NCBI RefSeq assembly: GCF_010672085.1
Contig: NZ_JAAHHT010000079.1
Location: forward strand, 1 to 35,772
Source of the DNA: Okeania sp. SIO3I5
Lineage (GTDB): Bacteria; Cyanobacteriota; Cyanobacteriia; Cyanobacteriales; Microcoleaceae
Direction: 5' to 3'
DNA length: 35,772 nt
The notes beneath the pieces were generated by a model, which was not told the origin of the DNA, ran no database searches, and saw only the letters and a list, made by a program, of their open reading frames with translations. Position numbers and translations under genes: made by a program. This document shows, one piece after another, positions 1 to 7,425 of this stretch (the first letter of the stretch is position 1; each line of letters starts with the position of its first letter).

Positions 1-325
1 TAGGGAACAGGGAACACTTAACTGGGAACAGGGAATAGGGAATAGGGAATAGGGAATAGGAAAAAATTAAGATAGGTGTACCTCACGATTGCTGAGAAAT
101 GCTATATAACATTTTCAAAAAAGAATGTTAGGAATAGTAAGGGCAATAAAAATAATTTTAACGAGATGTCCCTGTGACAAAAAAGATGATTTATGACCTA
201 AAAAATGGTATTTAAGCCATTCCCATACAACTCCTGAATCCTCAAGCTTGACTCCTAAAAAATCTCCTAGTCATTTGTAACAAACATTGATCAAATTAGT
301 ATTAACCCATAGTTTACACTTCTTA
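1..325. other. Spacer with a short GGGAATA/GGGAACA tandem repeat
   Basis: No gene is visible. The first 60 bases consist of tandem GGGAACA and GGGAATA units, a minisatellite that reappears inside family J elements near 16.69, 18.48 and 20.34 kb. The rest is AT-rich and lies downstream of the 353-aa gene, which is on the minus strand. Confidence 0.6.
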
Positions 326-1387
326 CTACCAAATATCCTTTAAAGCTTTTAAATCTGCTTCTGTTTCAGTATCCATTTCTGGTAAAGGGCGTTCCATTAG
401 AGTAGATAAAGAAATATCTTGATTATTATAACTTTGTAAGCCCATTTTTTTCAAATAATCTTTAATTCTAATAATCATATTCTGGCGATCGCCTTCAGCA
501 ATATCTTCACTTAACCAAATTTCTTCTTCTATTGTTGGTAGTAAATAACGTTTAAGATATTCATAATCTCTTTGAGCAGTTATTTTCTTTGCTTTTTGAA
601 ACAAACCGTTTATTTTAGGCAATTTTTCCCATCTTTGTTGCTTAGATTTTCCTAATCGAAATAACATATAACTATATTTTTCTACAGGTTTACTATCTTT
701 AATAAAAGCTGTGCCTTTACCTGGAGAACCTAAACGCAAACTATCATTAACTATACAAAGTTGCTCATAATTAATATCTTTTTCTTCTGCTAAAATTGCA
801 ACAAAATATCCTGGTTTAAGACTATTTGCACCACCATTACCTACTTCTTCAAAGCTTTGACGATAGCCTAATTCTAAATTGGCATAACCACTTCCTGTTA
901 GTTCTTCTATTCCTTCATAAAGAGGTTGAGCAAGTTTAATTACACTTGAAAGTTCAGGTACTACTAAAAGATCAGAAAAACGCCCGATTATTTTAATAAA
1001 CTGTTTAATTACATCACTAGCTTCCATACTCAATAATCTTGCATCTAATGTAACTAAACCTCCATTAAAAGGAAACAATTCTGTAAGAGGATAGTTATAT
1101 TGAATCACTCTATCTAGGTTTTTTTGACTTAATTCCTGCATATAGTCAGGTTTTGCTAAATAGGGAACTACCGTTTTTTTTCCTCCTCGCTCATATTCAA
1201 TTTTGGCATGAACTACAGGATAACGCTTATCAAATAATATTCTCCCTAAATACATTTCTACTAAATAAAGACGACAGTAGGAATTACCTGCGGTGAAAGG
1301 AGTAGCATCATATTCAGGATAAACTCGATATTCGGGTAAAAAATAGGATATATATTTACGGGAATTATCTTTAGTAATTAAGGTCAT
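326..1387 (-). CDS. Hypothetical protein (353 aa), last gene of the EAD/trypsin locus
   Basis: I do not recognise this family. The protein is soluble, with no signal peptide or obvious membrane segment. It has a beta-rich N-terminal half (about residues 1-120, many Tyr and Phe, FNGGLVTLDARL near 106-117), a central part containing GSGYANLELGYRQSF (about 165-180), and a charged, probably helical C-terminus rich in Lys and Glu. It starts at an ATG 7 bases after the stop of the 99-aa EAD-like gene, so the two are probably co-transcribed and perhaps translationally coupled. No ribosome-binding site is evident. Its position at the end of a minus-strand gene run with two EAD-like proteins suggests, by inference only, a role in the same conflict or signalling pathway. 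The coding call is firm because the frame is long, uninterrupted and non-repetitive. Confidence 0.8.
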   Translation of the reverse strand: MTLITKDNSRKYISYFLPEYRVYPEYDATPFTAGNSYCRLYLVEMYLGRILFDKRYPVVHAKIEYERGGKKTVVPYLAKPDYMQELSQKNLDRVIQYNYPLTELFPFNGGLVTLDARLLSMEASDVIKQFIKIIGRFSDLLVVPELSSVIKLAQPLYEGIEELTGSGYANLELGYRQSFEEVGNGGANSLKPGYFVAILAEEKDINYEQLCIVNDSLRLGSPGKGTAFIKDSKPVEKYSYMLFRLGKSKQQRWEKLPKINGLFQKAKKITAQRDYEYLKRYLLPTIEEEIWLSEDIAEGDRQNMIIRIKDYLKKMGLQSYNNQDISLSTLMERPLPEMDTETEADLKALKDIW

Positions 1388-1394
1388 AATTTTT

Positions 1395-1694
1395 CTATAA
1401 GATAGAATTTGTGATTTTTGAAATAATATAATCTATGAATTTATTATCGTCTATAGACAAGTTTGAATCAATTTTATTGATAAACTCTAACAACACAATT
1501 AAAGCCATTTTTTTTGTAGAACCGATCTTGATATAAGTTTTAATAAGTTGTGCTAAGAGACTAATAATAAATTGATTTAAAGGTTTATCTAATTGGACTA
1601 AATTACAAACATTTTCAAGACCACAAACAGTGAGAAAATTTCGGCGATCGTCAACCGGCTGTAAATGTATTGTTTTGGTTAAAACTGACTTCAA
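1395..1694 (-). CDS. Small stand-alone effector-associated-domain-like protein (99 aa)
   Basis: The whole protein looks like one small helical adaptor. Near residues 17-26 there is an RRNFLTVCGL core, followed by a hydrophobic helix (about 42-54) and a glycine-lysine turn before a LIVLLEFI helix (about 65-72). This resembles the effector-associated domains (EADs) described in cyanobacterial STAND, trypsin and caspase conflict systems, where like domains are thought to bind each other. The same RRNFLNGA core occurs in the protease gene at 3.4-3.8 kb, so the two products may interact. The gene lies 9 bases after the 263-aa gene and 7 bases before the 353-aa gene, which implies one transcript. 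The EAD assignment rests on motif pattern and context only. Confidence 0.65.
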   Translation of the reverse strand: MKSVLTKTIHLQPVDDRRNFLTVCGLENVCNLVQLDKPLNQFIISLLAQLIKTYIKIGSTKKMALIVLLEFINKIDSNLSIDDNKFIDYIISKITNSIL

Positions 1695-1703
1695 TGCTGT
1701 AAT

Positions 1704-2495
1704 TTAATCACAATTAAGATACTGTACTAAATTAAAGTAATTTTCAGATAGTAATGAAAATTCTTTTTGAATTAATTTTTCTTTAGCTTGACTAACAGAA
1801 GCTATAATTGGTTTTTTCCTAATTTCTTCAAATATAGTTCTAATAAAAATTTTTATATCATTTGAATCTATAGTTTTTTGTAAAGAAATATATTCAGTAT
1901 CTCCGTTATTATCCCAAAAGAAAAGACCTGGTAATTTTGAGTAATCCATAAATTCTATTCTTTTTAAAACAGTAAAGTTTTCTATGTATTCATAGGCATC
2001 CTCTAGATTTTGGAACTGTTCTAAGTTAGGATAAATATCACAATATTCTCCAGAAATAGTATCTAATGCTCCCCAATTTTCCAAAATATATTGAAAAATA
2101 TATTTATCTTCAGAAGTATATAAAAAAAGTGAGTGAAGTGGTACTTTTTTATATCTCTCTAAAAAATCTTGTGCTGATATATTTATATTTTTTACGTTTG
2201 CCCCTATTTTTTTGAATTTTTGAATTAGATTATTTGATTTCATTTCAATTATATTAAGTTTTTTTCTTGCTCGATCATATCCTTTCCAATCACCACTTGT
2301 TGTAAATAAATAATCAAAACCTAGACGCCACTTTGTTATTAAATCATTATTATTTTTGAGTTTTCCTCCTTCAAATTGATCGACAATATCTAATAATTGG
2401 TTTTCAGGAATATTTCGTAAAGAAGTTATCTGAGGATAATTTATTTGTAGCCATTCTAGAAAGTTAAGCATTGTATAACCACGAATAGGATTCAT
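1704..2495 (-). CDS. Hypothetical protein (263 aa) of the EAD/trypsin locus
   Basis: I do not recognise a family. The N-terminal 40 residues (FLEWLQINYPQITSL, then PENQLLDIVDQFEGG) look like a small helical domain, followed by a Lys-rich stretch and a mixed domain with many aromatic residues to the end. There is no signal peptide or membrane segment. Translation starts at an ATG with AAGGAG about 8 bases upstream (minus-strand 2508-2503), a good ribosome-binding site. The gene sits between the protease gene and the 99-aa EAD-like gene, so an operon is likely. Oddly, its 5' end with the ribosome-binding site is present three times in tandem, in 143-base units, and only this innermost copy reads on into the full protein. 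In the outer copies codon 15 (Trp, TGG) has become TAG. Confidence 0.75.
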   Translation of the reverse strand: MNPIRGYTMLNFLEWLQINYPQITSLRNIPENQLLDIVDQFEGGKLKNNNDLITKWRLGFDYLFTTSGDWKGYDRARKKLNIIEMKSNNLIQKFKKIGANVKNINISAQDFLERYKKVPLHSLFLYTSEDKYIFQYILENWGALDTISGEYCDIYPNLEQFQNLEDAYEYIENFTVLKRIEFMDYSKLPGLFFWDNNGDTEYISLQKTIDSNDIKIFIRTIFEEIRKKPIIASVSQAKEKLIQKEFSLLSENYFNLVQYLNCD

Positions 2496-2829
2496 ATTAT
2501 TTCTCCTTGATTTACTGATTCATTTTTGCCTATTTTATCCAGGTTTTCAGGAATATTTCGTAAAGAAGTTATCTAAGGATAATTTATTTGTAGCTATTCT
2601 AGAAAGTTAAGCATTGTATAACCACGAATAGGATTCATATTATTTCTCCTTGATTTACTGATTCATTTTTGTCTATTTTATCCAGGTTTTCAGGAATATT
2701 TCGTAAAGAAGTTATCTGAGGATAATTTATTTATAGCTATTCTAGAAAGTTAAGCATTGTATAAACACGAATAGGATTCATATTATTTCACCTTGATTCA
2801 TTGATTCATTTTTGCCTATTTTATCTATT
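2401..2829. repeat. 143-bp tandem triplication of the 5' end of the 263-aa gene
   Basis: Three near-identical units begin at 2401, 2544 and 2687, with a period of exactly 143 bases. Each holds the complement of the ribosome-binding site, the ATG and the first codons of the 263-aa gene. The last unit runs into the 3' end of the protease gene, whose TAA (2821-2823) lies in repeat sequence. The two outer units carry a Trp-to-stop change and can encode only a 14-residue peptide. Because 143 is not a multiple of three, the units cannot join into one longer frame. Confidence 0.9.
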
Positions 2830-3459
2830 TGAATCTAAGTTTGAAGCAATTTTATCCAAAAAGCTATTAATAGGTATAGCAGTCATTTTTTCTGTAGTTT
2901 GTGCAGCCATAATTCCTATATTTCCTCGATGAATCGCAATAACTTCCCAATTTTCATTAAAAATAGGCGCACCAGAAGAACCTTGATCAGTGGTTAAACT
3001 ATGTAACAGTAAATCATGGCTTAATTCTTCAATTTTTCCTAAAGTAGAAACAGTGGCTAAGTCTCCATTAGGATGATGAATAATACGAATATTATCACCT
3101 GTATTAATTTCCTGTAGATTGAGAGGAAGAATAACTTGTGAAGTAGGATTTTGTAGTCTCACTAAGGCATAATCAAGATCATTAATACTAGAACAAATCA
3201 TTGTATCTAGACTTAAATCAAGGGGCATGATAAAAGCGTTAGTATCACAAGCTGTATTTTGGCTATTATAGTTAAATCTTGCCCATGCTTCCAAGGAATT
3301 TTGGAGAACATGATAACAAGTAAGAAGTTTATTTTTACTGACAATAAATCCTGTACCAATGGCTTTTCCTTTCGGTGATTCAATTCTGACTACTCCACAG
3401 CGACATCTTAAAGCTTTTTCTTCTCCTTGTTTTATGAGTTCTTTAAATAAAATAGAGTT
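2821..3459 (-). pseudogene. Trypsin-like serine protease domain, frameshifted from its N-terminal part
   Basis: This is a chymotrypsin-fold serine protease domain. The open frame contains GTGFIVSKNKLLTCYHVL with the catalytic His (codon 3310-3312), then DLDYALVRL with the catalytic Asp, then DQGSSGAPIF with the catalytic Ser, so the triad is complete. The first ATG in this frame (3294) lies after the His codon and would give a protein without it. The frame is open upstream only to 3459, where a stop occurs. The missing N-terminus is encoded one frame away at 3432-3779, so a single-base deletion in an A-run on the coding strand (3458-3461) most simply explains the split. The family usually works in the cytoplasm when fused to EAD adaptors, and there is no signal peptide. 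Either the gene is inactive, or the shift is a sequencing error or recoding. Confidence 0.75.
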
Positions 3460-3779
3460 TTATCTGTATCTGAAAGCTCATATATTTCGATTCCTTTTTC
3501 ATCTTGTTCATATAAATTTTTTAGAAAAGCAACTAAAGGATGAAAATTGGGATGTTTGCTATTAAAGTTAGGCTTGGAAAATTCTATTATTAAAGCCATA
3601 GCTAAACTTGGTGCGTTATTAGTATTTAGGGGAAATTTTCTAATAGATTTAGCATCGAAACTAGCACCATTTAAAAAATTTCTACGTTGTTGATAATCAT
3701 AAATATCATCACCCCATCTCGTTAGTGCTTCTTGTAAAGGAATGCGATATTCTTGTTCAATAAAACTGTCTAGTTCCAT
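3432..3779 (-). pseudogene. EAD-like N-terminal part of the frameshifted trypsin-like protease
   Basis: The 115-aa frame holds a helical adaptor-like domain with QQRRNFLNGA (about residues 30-39), SLAMALIIEF (about 58-67) and HPLVAFLKNLYE (about 79-90). This is the arrangement expected of an effector-associated domain and resembles the 99-aa protein encoded at 1395-1694. The frame ends 12 residues after the point where the protease frame opens. Reading one base back at the AAAA run (3458-3461) joins the domain to SILFKELIKQGEEKALRCRCG and then to the protease. EAD-trypsin fusions are an established arrangement in bacterial conflict systems. It is the first gene of the minus-strand run. Confidence 0.7.
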
Positions 3780-3980
3780 AAGAGTATTTGCAGAATGCCA
3801 ATAGTATGGTTGTTCATTACAGCAGTTTCCGAGGCGTGTGAGGTGAATTTTTTTTTCACTTCAGTAAATAGGAAATAGAGATTAATCTTCAACTGTACCT
3901 CAGCATCCTCATGCATTGCTGTAAATTTAAGACAAAAGCATTACACCTCACCAATGCCTGTTATTGTTGAACTGAAGTAT
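3780..3980. other. Spacer upstream of the EAD-protease gene
   Basis: No gene is seen. It is the upstream region of the minus-strand locus at 0.3-3.8 kb and is AT-rich. It should hold that locus's promoter, but I cannot assign -35 and -10 boxes with confidence. Confidence 0.4.
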
Positions 3981-4100
3981 CTATAGCAATCAGGAATGAT
4001 TTATGAGATATTTAAGAACGATTAAGATCAATCAAAATATTTTCATATTCTGACTCCTAATTGCTACTAAAATCTCACAACTGAAATATGATTGCTATAG
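3981..4100. repeat. Family A inverted-repeat element (copy A1)
   Basis: A 120-bp element starts with CTATAGCAATC and ends with GATTGCTATAG, a perfect 11-base terminal inverted repeat. It has no coding capacity and looks like a MITE. Related elements are at 23498-23637 and 33830-33954, and a right half is at about 18721-18744. Its right end supplies the TAG stop codon (4095-4097) of the Rieske oxygenase gene. Confidence 0.8.
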
Positions 4101-5072
4101 TGTCAGAGAATTTTCTGAGTAGAACTGACCTGCCCAATTTCGAGACTGGCGCACCGGACCATCTTGTTGATATAAAAGTGGATTATTAATATTAGTTTTA
4201 TTCTCTAAAATACTAACATCTTGTTCAAAAGTTTCTAAAACATCTTGTTTTAACATCCTATTTAAAATCAAATTAAAAGGAAAAGGTAGCACTTTCTTCA
4301 CACTGTAAAATATGGCAATATCAAGATACTCATTATCTATTGGTGTTCCTGTAAAAATAGTTAGCAAACCTAGCTTTAACTTTCCTTCCGTCCAGTAAAA
4401 ACTAACATCATAAGCAGGTCCATAATAAATAGTAGTAACTGAACCATCTTCTAATACTAATTTCCCTGCTGCTAAGGAAGATAAATTATATTTCTGAGAC
4501 ATTCTATGAGTTAAAATTGGTCCGTTGATTTCAACTCCATGACTGTAGGCACTTTTAAAGGTACGACTATGTAAATTATATAAATGGGAGACATCGACAC
4601 TATTATCCATGTAATCTTGAAGAGTAGTGCGTACCTTCCACTGACGGACTAAACGTAGGGGAGTCCATTCTTGAGAAATTAGTTCTGGTATTTGAGGTAT
4701 TTCCCAGTCAGGAAGTTTTCCTTGATTATGGTAGTACATCATTATTAGACCATTAAGCTCCAGTACAGGCCAGCTCTGTATTTTGGCTTTGGGTTTGTTT
4801 TGGGTTGGATAGGGAATGGCAGCACATTGTCCATTTGTATCCCAGTGCCAACCATGGTAAGGACATCTTAGGGTTTGGCCTTCTATTTTACCTCCATGAG
4901 CAAGATGAGCACCCAAGTGGGGACAGTGAGCATCAAGAATATGAGGTTTACCATCCTCTGTACGAAATAGTACGAAGTCTTTTCCAAAGTAATGAAGTGG
5001 TATGACTCTTTTGGTAGATAAATCTTGACTTCTGGCAACACGAAACCAGCTATTAGGGAGGTTTGAATGCAT
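4095..5072 (-). CDS. Rieske [2Fe-2S] mononuclear iron oxygenase (KshA/cholesterol 7-desaturase type)
   Basis: The N-terminal Rieske domain has C50-x-H52 and C70-x2-H73 as cluster ligands (CPHLGAH and CPYHGW). The catalytic domain has N157, D160, H163 and H168 (DNSVDVSHLYNLH), and FEQDVSI supplies a likely third iron ligand at D285. The end of the protein (ILENK, then DGPVRQSRNWAGQFY) resembles the C-terminus of steroid hydroxylase and desaturase members such as KshA and DAF-36/Neverland. The enzyme would use O2 and electrons from a separate reductase or ferredoxin to hydroxylate or desaturate a hydrophobic substrate, which cannot be named from sequence. There is no reductase gene beside it. 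The last residues and the TAG stop come from the inserted family A element, so the native C-terminus may have differed by a few residues. Confidence 0.88.
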   Translation of the reverse strand: MHSNLPNSWFRVARSQDLSTKRVIPLHYFGKDFVLFRTEDGKPHILDAHCPHLGAHLAHGGKIEGQTLRCPYHGWHWDTNGQCAAIPYPTQNKPKAKIQSWPVLELNGLIMMYYHNQGKLPDWEIPQIPELISQEWTPLRLVRQWKVRTTLQDYMDNSVDVSHLYNLHSRTFKSAYSHGVEINGPILTHRMSQKYNLSSLAAGKLVLEDGSVTTIYYGPAYDVSFYWTEGKLKLGLLTIFTGTPIDNEYLDIAIFYSVKKVLPFPFNLILNRMLKQDVLETFEQDVSILENKTNINNPLLYQQDGPVRQSRNWAGQFYSENSLTL

Positions 5073-5574
5073 AATTATCTTTTCTTGGATATAGACAAAA
5101 ATTACCTTTTAGTCTATATAGGATAGAGGTTGCTTGCCAACTAGAAACATTAAAAAATATAAAATTTTCTTGGGCTTTATTTGAATAATTAAAATAATTA
5201 ATTTTTAATATCAAATCCGTTAGCATTGGTATAATTAGATAGTTAATTAGGAGTCAGGTAGAAGAGCTGTCTCCTTGGCGACTTACAAAAATTAGGAGGG
5301 AAAAGAATTTAGGAAGATTTGCGTTATGGCTGAAGCTGAAACATTTTTTTATCTTGAATTAAGCAGATTTGATATAACCTAAGAAAATCGGCTTTTGGGC
5401 AAGAGGTTTTGGGCATTAAAAGATTAGATAAGTAGTTCAATAATTAATAATTAAGTAGGTTGGTTTAATTATCCGTAAAATAGCAATGGAGATTCATGCG
5501 CGGTGAGAACCAATTGAGGACTTGCTTATGGGTTCTTTTTCAGATTTTTGATTTCAACGTTTATTTATGCCTAC

Positions 5575-5665
5575 CTACTTACCTCTTAATTAAAAAGAAG
5601 AGGATTGGTTAAAAGGAATTTTTTTGACTTGAAATGAGAGGCTTTAAACCTTATTTTTAGGTAAG
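5575..5665. repeat. Family B element (copy B1)
   Basis: It has the family B pattern: ACCTCT followed by a Lys-codon-like A/T run and GAGGATTGGTTAAAAGGAA on the left, then GAGAGGCTTTAAACC and a TTTTTxGGTAA end on the right. The same pattern is found at about 6612, 9035, 17050 and 20866. There is no coding capacity. Confidence 0.7.
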
Positions 5666-6611
5666 TATTTTAATTTTATTTGCCTGGCTAGAATAATAAT
5701 TATATTTGATTGTTAATAGTTCTAATTTTGGATTTAACTCCAATTTGAATTAAAATTAATAATAAGGATATACCAGTTAAGGTATATCTAAATTTATCAG
5801 TATAATACTCGTTTTATTCAAGATAAAAATTTAGCATTAACTAGCTATCAGCTTTTAGCATTCAGCTAGCCTCCTGGGTCGTAACTGCGTTAACAGCTTT
5901 TTGAGTTTTGGTTAAAATCTTTTGTAATTATGGCGGAGGATTGTTCAGTTAAAGTTAAAATCCCCATCTTGGTGTTATAAAAATAATTTTACTCATTGCT
6001 GAGTCAGAAGTGCTGACTGCTTCTTTAACAGAAATTTACGAGTTCTTAAAAACCTAACTATCGGAAATATTGGCTGATGAAAATAAAGAACTATTAGCAT
6101 TATAATTTTTAGGAAATTTTGGTGAATTTAAGAGCAAGAAAATGATTTTTTAATAGGCAGAATTTATATGATTTCTTGGCTATATAAGAATTACAATATA
6201 GCACCCAGCAGATGGTACTCGCCTTGCGATCGCCTCTGATGTTGTGTAGCAAAACAGCTTGAATAAAAACTTTACAGCTAATAGCTTTAAAGTTTTATAG
6301 TTGTCCTAAGTTATGCTTTAACTGCTATGGTATTAAAAATTTAATTTCTTGATCAAGATGAACTTTTAGCTTCAATTCAAACAAAGACGATTGCCAAAAA
6401 ATAATATTAAAGCTCTAAAGTATATTCACTGGGTGAGATTTTTAAGAATGGCATTTCGTGACAGAATAATTTGGTTAATTAAAACCATAAATATAAGTTT
6501 GGCAAGTTTAAATATCTAATGTAATTCCTATTTCATTAACTCCGTTAATAGTTATAGAGATATTAAGTAGGTGAAGTGAGTTGAATTATCCTTCATTAAT
6601 GGATAATCAAT

Positions 6612-6870
6612 AATTACCTCTCCCTAAAAGGTAAAGGATTGGCGCTTAAGGAAAAGATTTATTTCTCTTGGTTGATTGGATATGCCGTTTAGCTAGCGCA
6701 AAACTGCGTTAACGCTGCGCGACATGAAACGCGTAGCGTCCCGGAGGGAAAGGAGACCCGCTCTTGACAGAGCCGCTTCCTCTTACAGAGGAGCTGCGCT
6801 AACGCTAACGGCATCCCTCAACCGCTTTTTTCCCCTTTATTGGGGAGGCTTTAAACCTGAATTATTTAAT
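6612..6870. repeat. Family B element (copy B2) carrying a GC-rich palindromic insert
   Basis: The left part (ATTACCTCTCCCTAAAAGG) and right part (GGGGAGGCTTTAAACC) match other family B copies. Between them lies about 130 bp of GC-rich palindromic sequence (about 6685-6815) containing GCGTAGCGTCCCGGAGGGA, a block that recurs in reverse complement at about 18943-18962. The insert looks like a REP-type cluster nested in the element. Confidence 0.65.
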
Positions 6871-7425
6871 TATTTAATTGTTTAATTATTAATTATTTCG
6901 GTAAAATAGCAATCAATGGAAATTCAAAACAGTAATAACTAATTGATAACCGCCTTCTGGCTTATTTTCCATATTTTTTGTTTTAACATTTAGGTATTGC
7001 TGAAATAAGGTATAAAATTCGTATCGGAGTAAGATTGATAGTAAGGAAAAAAACTATTTAGACTACTGAAGACTGTACGGGCGATTCGCGAATCGCCTCT
7101 ACTAAAAATCATACAATCATTCAGCAACGCCAACCTTTATTTATCTACCTACTTAGTTCCCCTTATCCTTATATATGATTAAAGTTTGAGAATTTGTTTA
7201 AGCAGGATTCCCAAATCGAATCAACTAATAAAAGTTATTCCCACAACTCGTTGATATTTTTTTTTGCTAATCCCAATTCCTTCTCCAATCTTATTAAAAA
7301 CTGAATTTCTAGGAACGAAGTAATCTGACAGAAGCTTTCTTGCCATATAAAGGTAAAATAATTTTGCCCTGATACTCCTGACAAGAAATTCCCATTAGAA
7401 AACTACAATCTTCTATATTTTGTCT

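Larger units (their letters stand above)
5073..7425. other. 2.35-kb gene desert rich in short repeats
   Basis: No convincing gene is seen on either strand; all frames are short and broken. The region holds two family B elements (near 5575 and 6612), a related pair of about 110 bp (5470-5580 and 6897-7000, both beginning GGTAAAATAGCAAT or CCGTAAAATAGCAAT), and a GC-rich palindromic cluster (about 6690-6815). A short stretch near 6060-6110 could be read as a decayed coding remnant, but it is too short to assign. Confidence 0.6.

Noticed and set aside
6060-6110. Stretch that reads EILADENKELLAL in one frame
   Set aside because: It is too short and bounded by stops; it could be a decayed gene but cannot be assigned.
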